This document shows, in pieces, positions 6,072-9,195 of a stretch of DNA of 9,195 bases. The stretch comes from Bdellovibrio sp. CG10_big_fil_rev_8_21_14_0_10_47_8 (GTDB taxonomy: Bacteria > Bdellovibrionota > Bdellovibrionia > Bdellovibrionales > Bdellovibrionaceae), in assembly GCA_002773975.1 (NCBI GenBank), contig PEZR01000087.1, positions 1 to 9,195 of the forward strand, in the 5' to 3' direction. A model generated the notes under the pieces. The model was given only the letters and a program-made list of their open reading frames with translations. It had not been told where the DNA came from and searched no databases. The translations under genes were made by a program, and so were the position numbers. Every line of letters begins with the position of its first letter. The first letter of the stretch is position 1.

Positions 6072-6946
6072 ATGTCATGATTCTAGCTGCCGGCGAAGGC
6101 AGTCGTCTGAAACCATACACTTTGGAAAAACCAAAACCCTGTGTGCCCTTCTTGAGTGTTCCTCTGGCGTGTTATTCTCTGTCCCTGCTTGATCGAATTC
6201 CCATCCACAACTTGGTTGTGAATACTCATCATCTTCCCGATCAAGTGGAACAGCTCTTTAGCTCTCAAAGACCTTTTTGGAAACGACTGATCTTTTCTCA
6301 TGAAAATGAAAAGCTCTTGGGAAGTGGCGGTGGAATTCATTTGGCTGAGTCCCACCTTGCCGGTCGAAACGAATTTTTCGTTCTCAATGGCGACGAGATC
6401 ATCTTGCCCCATCAACTCGACGTTTTGCAGGAAATGCTTCTTTTTCATCAATGGCACAAGGGCATTGCTACACTGCTCACGATGTCTCACCCCGAGGTGG
6501 GCCATAAATTTGGGGGTGCATGGATTGAGAGCGGCACACGTATCAAATGTTTTTCAAAGACAGCGCCGGGACAGAACCTGACTGGACAACACTTTACGGG
6601 GGTCCTGCTCTTATCTGACTGGATATTTAAATATTTCAAACCTGAAATTGATGAAGAAAACATTCTTTATGAAACATTAACAGCAGCCATGAATGCTGGT
6701 GAAGAGGTCCACTCCTTTCAAACTCCGATGGAATGGTTTGAAATCGGAAATCCCACCGATTTTATGGCAGCCACGGAGTCTTGTTTTCAATCATTGGAAC
6801 AAAGAAAAGTGCATAATCCTTACTGGCTAGATTATTTACAACAAACCATTCGTCTGAATTCAAAAAATGATTATCTGGTAGAACGAGACTGGGAAAAGTT
6901 AAGTCAGCTAAAAAAACTCGTGGAAAATATCCGCCGAGGTTCTTAG
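6068..6946 (+). CDS. murU: MurU-like MurNAc-1-phosphate uridylyltransferase (nucleotidyltransferase)
   Basis: MurU joins MurNAc-1-phosphate and UTP to UDP-MurNAc and pyrophosphate, completing the salvage begun by AmgK. The N-terminus is a textbook sugar-nucleotidyltransferase: 'MILAAGEGSRLKP' (4-16, with Gly9, Gly11 and Arg13), 'KPKPCVPF' (21-28, Lys23), 'VVNTHHLPDQV' (50-60), the base-binding 'LLGSGGGI' (83-90) and 'VLNGDE' (105-110), whose Asp109 would bind magnesium. 'EWFEIGNPTDF' (222-232) closes the core. At 292 residues it is longer than compact MurU proteins (about 220), with an extra C-terminal helical stretch (235-292), and the ATGGAxxE-like loop is GSGGG. The start codon overlaps the kinase stop (ATGA), so the two are co-translated. 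Other sugar-1-phosphates are possible substrates; the kinase partner is what favours MurNAc-1-phosphate. Confidence 0.75.
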   Translation: MNVMILAAGEGSRLKPYTLEKPKPCVPFLSVPLACYSLSLLDRIPIHNLVVNTHHLPDQVEQLFSSQRPFWKRLIFSHENEKLLGSGGGIHLAESHLAGRNEFFVLNGDEIILPHQLDVLQEMLLFHQWHKGIATLLTMSHPEVGHKFGGAWIESGTRIKCFSKTAPGQNLTGQHFTGVLLLSDWIFKYFKPEIDEENILYETLTAAMNAGEEVHSFQTPMEWFEIGNPTDFMAATESCFQSLEQRKVHNPYWLDYLQQTIRLNSKNDYLVERDWEKLSQLKKLVENIRRGS

Positions 6947-6990
6947 GTATTTCTTTCCCTATTTTCGACCCACTTTCAGTGCTGACTTAT
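6947..6990. other. Short convergent intergenic region, no clear terminator
   Basis: These 44 bases separate two genes that point at each other. CACT-TTC-AGTG (6971-6981) could make a 4-bp hairpin, too weak to call a terminator, and there is no solid T-run on either strand. Transcripts from the two sides may overlap or end by a factor-dependent route. Confidence 0.35.
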
Positions 6991-8988
6991 CTATTTAAAA
7001 TATCTTGAGAGAACTTCTTTCGCTTGAAGTTCACTTCCGGCCAGTGACAAATGATGGTTATCAACATAAAGCAAAGTTTCTTGGGAAAATGCGGAACATA
7101 CCTCGCTTTTACAAAATGCATTGGTCGGATTAATTACTTGAACGCCGGTCAGTGTATCGACCAACTCCAAATATTCCTTTTGCCGATGAAGAACCTGGCC
7201 TTTCTTTACCTCACAATTTTTTCTTGCTGTCCTCAGTGGCCTTGCAAGACAAGCCTTTACGTCAAAATCAAGCTCCGGATTCTCTGTCACGTAATACACT
7301 TGCTTGCCGGCTCGGTTCAAAAAATCGATCGTCTTCTGAAGTGACCTTTTAAAAATTTCTGCTGGAATTGGAACCTGTGGTAATTTTTTCGGGTGGTCGT
7401 AACCTTCAGTTACGACCGTGCCAGTAATATCGATCGCCCCCAGAGAAAATATTAAGACCTGCCGAATGTCCCTTTTTTCTTTGACGACACGAAGTATTTC
7501 CTCGATCCGCTTCCGACATTTTACTTTATCCTTTTCGTCATCACCATACTCACCACCCAAAAATGGGGGACATCCACTGTTTGCCAAAAGTACGGTGTTG
7601 ATCCCCATGCCTTTAAACATATTGGCAATTCCTGGATATGCCGCATGGGCATGGCTATCACCCAACACGGCGACAGTTTCGGATGATCCAACATCGGACA
7701 GTCGGCAATAATAAAATTCGGGATCTTTCATTCCGACATAATTTAAGCAAGCTTCATCTCTATTGTTGGTTCGAATTAGTTCTGCCAAATTATTTTGATA
7801 TGATCGAACCGAGGCTCGGGTGGGAACTCCATCATTGAGGAAAATCGCATACCCTGAACAGCCAACGACAACAATAGCCGACATCAAACCATAGGTACTT
7901 TTTTTTATCCGAACTCCAAATCTGATCGGCTGTTCAACCAGTCTATAGGTCCCCCATGATAAAATAAAAGATGCGCCAATTGCCGCAAAACACAGGCCCA
8001 CCGAAGGACTTTCGCTATATATAATACGAAGAAACGACAACAGGGGCCAGTGCCACAGATATAACGGAAAGCTAATCAGCCCGATCCAAACGAGAACTCG
8101 ATTCGACAGAACAAGTCGATTGAATGGCGCCTCTGGCCCAGCGGCTATGATCATAGCCGCGCCAAGAACTGGTAACAAAGCCCAATAGCCAGGAAAATGC
8201 CTGTCTTCAGATATAAAGACAAAACCAATCACCAACAGAAAGACCCCAAAACCAGAAAATATTTGTGATACCAATTTATGATCACAGACTTTGTTCAGAC
8301 CGTGATTGTATTCAGCTTTTTGTCTGCACAGACTGAAGTAAGCTAAAATTACCCCGACCAGCAGTTCCCAAAAACGAGTTTGCGGAGAATAGAATGCCGT
8401 ACTGGAATTCCCCCTAGAGAGCACATTGTATCCAAACGACATTACCGCTATGCCAATGATGATTCCCGGCAGCCAGGCGCGCTTCTTCCATCCCAACCAT
8501 AACAATATCGGCCAGAAAACATAAAACTGCTCTTCAATGCCAAGACTCCAAAGATGCAAAAGAGGTTTGGTTTCAGCAACATTGTCAAAATATCCACTCT
8601 CATTCCATAGAACCAGGTTGGAAACAAAACCAGCGCCCGCAGCAATATGCTTGCCCAGCTGTTTATATTCTTCCGTCAACAATGAAATCCAACCAAAAAT
8701 CATGCAGGCAACGAGGACTACGGTTAAGGATGGAAAAATACGTCGAATGCGACGCCCATAGAAGTCTAAAAAGGAGAAAGTTCCGGCATTCATGCCGTTG
8801 AATAGAATTGTTGAAATCAGAAAGCCTGAAATCACAAAGAAGATATCAACGCCTACAAATCCACCACGAATCCAGGCCGGGAACGCATGAAAACCAACGA
8901 CTGCTAAAACTGCAATCGCCCTTAACCCGTCGATGTCTGGCCGATATTTGGGGTGATTGGCTGATTGGCTGATTGGCTGACTTTTCAT
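6991..8988 (-). CDS. AT3-SGNH O-acyltransferase (OafA/OatA type) of a surface glycan
   Basis: This is a 665-residue inner-membrane enzyme that moves an acyl group, probably acetyl, to a sugar outside the cytoplasm. The acyltransferase-3 domain (about 14-360) has 'RPDIDGLRAIAVLAVVGFHA' with catalytic-type His34, 'GGFVGVDIFFVISGFLI' (42-58), the 'RRIRRIFPSL' loop (79-88), 'LLHLWSLGIEEQFYVFWP' (143-160) and 'ISFPLYLWHWPLL' (305-317), with about ten helices. After a final helix (366-384) comes a soluble SGNH esterase-like domain (about 400-665). It has 'VLGDSHAHAA' (441-450, nucleophile Ser445), 'ANSGCPP' (469-475) and the C-terminal 'DNHHLS' (643-648) supplying Asp643 and His646. The AT3-SGNH layout occurs in O-antigen acetyltransferases such as OafA and peptidoglycan OatA; the acceptor cannot be told from sequence. 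AAGGG precedes the ATG by four bases. Codons 4-11 contain three copies of an 8-base repeat. Confidence 0.88.
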   Translation of the reverse strand: MKSQPISQSANHPKYRPDIDGLRAIAVLAVVGFHAFPAWIRGGFVGVDIFFVISGFLISTILFNGMNAGTFSFLDFYGRRIRRIFPSLTVVLVACMIFGWISLLTEEYKQLGKHIAAGAGFVSNLVLWNESGYFDNVAETKPLLHLWSLGIEEQFYVFWPILLWLGWKKRAWLPGIIIGIAVMSFGYNVLSRGNSSTAFYSPQTRFWELLVGVILAYFSLCRQKAEYNHGLNKVCDHKLVSQIFSGFGVFLLVIGFVFISEDRHFPGYWALLPVLGAAMIIAAGPEAPFNRLVLSNRVLVWIGLISFPLYLWHWPLLSFLRIIYSESPSVGLCFAAIGASFILSWGTYRLVEQPIRFGVRIKKSTYGLMSAIVVVGCSGYAIFLNDGVPTRASVRSYQNNLAELIRTNNRDEACLNYVGMKDPEFYYCRLSDVGSSETVAVLGDSHAHAAYPGIANMFKGMGINTVLLANSGCPPFLGGEYGDDEKDKVKCRKRIEEILRVVKEKRDIRQVLIFSLGAIDITGTVVTEGYDHPKKLPQVPIPAEIFKRSLQKTIDFLNRAGKQVYYVTENPELDFDVKACLARPLRTARKNCEVKKGQVLHRQKEYLELVDTLTGVQVINPTNAFCKSEVCSAFSQETLLYVDNHHLSLAGSELQAKEVLSRYFK
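8955..8978 (-). repeat. Three tandem copies of an 8-base repeat inside the start of the acyltransferase gene
   Basis: On the plus strand GATTGGCT occurs three times without interruption (8955-8962, 8963-8970, 8971-8978); on the coding strand the unit is AGCCAATC. It begins about ten bases after the start codon, and the repeat encodes a Ser/Gln/Pro/Ala/Asn-rich leader ahead of the conserved RPDIDG motif. Eight is not a multiple of three, so gain or loss of one copy would shift the reading frame. Three copies are few for rapid slippage. Confidence 0.85.
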
Positions 8989-9138
8989 GGAACCCTTAGG
9001 AAATCTTCAGAACCGATAGCTCGGCACGCTCAACGATCTGCTTAAATTTATCTGACTCTCAGTTTCGACCCTACCAAATCCTGCTGGTTGGTCAAGAAAG
9101 TCCAAACAATCAATCTCACCAATTTTTGAGGTTGCTGG
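8989..9138 (-). other. Upstream region of the acyltransferase gene
   Basis: These 150 bases lie before the minus-strand acyltransferase. The last stretch holds its ribosome binding site (AAGGG at about 8993-8997). On the minus strand TTGACC (9095-9090) followed after 16 bases by TAGGGT (9073-9068) is a poor sigma70-like pair. I see no other gene or RNA structure. Confidence 0.4.
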
Positions 9139-9195
9139 CTAAAAGGCCTCGACGACTTTCCCCATCGTGACGGATTTTTTAGCACCCGTGGTTTC
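9139..9195 (-). CDS. Possible 3' end of a minus-strand gene, cut by the window edge
   Basis: Reading the minus strand from the right edge gives 18 codons (ETTGAKKSVTMGKVVEAF) and then a TAG at 9141-9139. The composition looks like protein and the direction matches the acyltransferase, which would follow after 150 bases. The fragment is too short to assign to a family, and a second minus-strand frame is also open here, so this is a low-confidence call. Confidence 0.3.
   Translation of the reverse strand, partial: ETTGAKKSVTMGKVVEAF

Noticed and set aside
7051..7711. Plus-strand frames inside the acyltransferase gene.
   Set aside because: They are shadows of a 665-residue minus-strand gene with strong AT3 and SGNH motifs.
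9068..9095. Minus-strand TTGACC and TAGGGT, 16 bases apart, as an acyltransferase promoter.
   Set aside because: The -10 element matches only three of six consensus bases, so it is mentioned but not called.
9115..9130. CTCA/TGAG inverted repeat near the right edge as a terminator of the edge gene.
   Set aside because: The stem is four base pairs with no T-run in the needed direction.

Overview
The window looks like ordinary chromosome from a Gram-negative bacterium. The gene content best fits the Bdellovibrionota/deltaproteobacteria-like lineages: a BatE-like SH3 tail, a BamD lipoprotein and stand-alone TPR protein, a truncated NtrC-like protein and an AmgK/MurU pair. That placement is an inference from gene content, since there is no rRNA here. 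I see no tRNA, rRNA, CRISPR array, insertion sequence or phage gene.

Layout. Positions 1-4059 are tightly packed plus-strand genes. They are the tail of a membrane-anchored SH3-like protein, a cyclic-nucleotide-binding domain protein, an AI-2E/PerM family permease, the outer-membrane assembly lipoprotein BamD, a TPR protein, a hypoxanthine phosphoribosyltransferase and a 25-residue membrane microprotein too short for normal gene calling. A weak hairpin and a sigma70-like promoter at 1869-1933 suggest that transcription restarts before bamD. After a 174-base leader region, a second plus-strand unit (4234-6946) encodes a degenerate NtrC-type AAA+ protein, an AmgK-like sugar kinase and a MurU-like nucleotidyltransferase. 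The last two together would turn cell-wall-derived MurNAc into UDP-MurNAc. Converging on it from the minus strand (8988-6991) is a large O-acyltransferase with a C-terminal SGNH domain, whose first codons contain three perfect copies of an 8-base repeat. The right edge may hold the last 18 codons of another minus-strand gene.

How the genes fit together. Most of the window concerns the cell envelope: BamD inserts outer-membrane proteins, AmgK/MurU recycle peptidoglycan sugar, and the acyltransferase probably decorates a surface glycan. Start/stop overlaps (ATGA at 816-819 and 6068-6071, an 11-base overlap at 2701-2711) point to translational coupling. The most interesting signals are the pseudo-ATPase next to the MurNAc salvage genes, the octamer repeat that could phase-switch the acyltransferase, the microprotein, the unusual active-site loop of the phosphoribosyltransferase and a leader with two mutually exclusive RNA pairings that involve a ribosome binding site.
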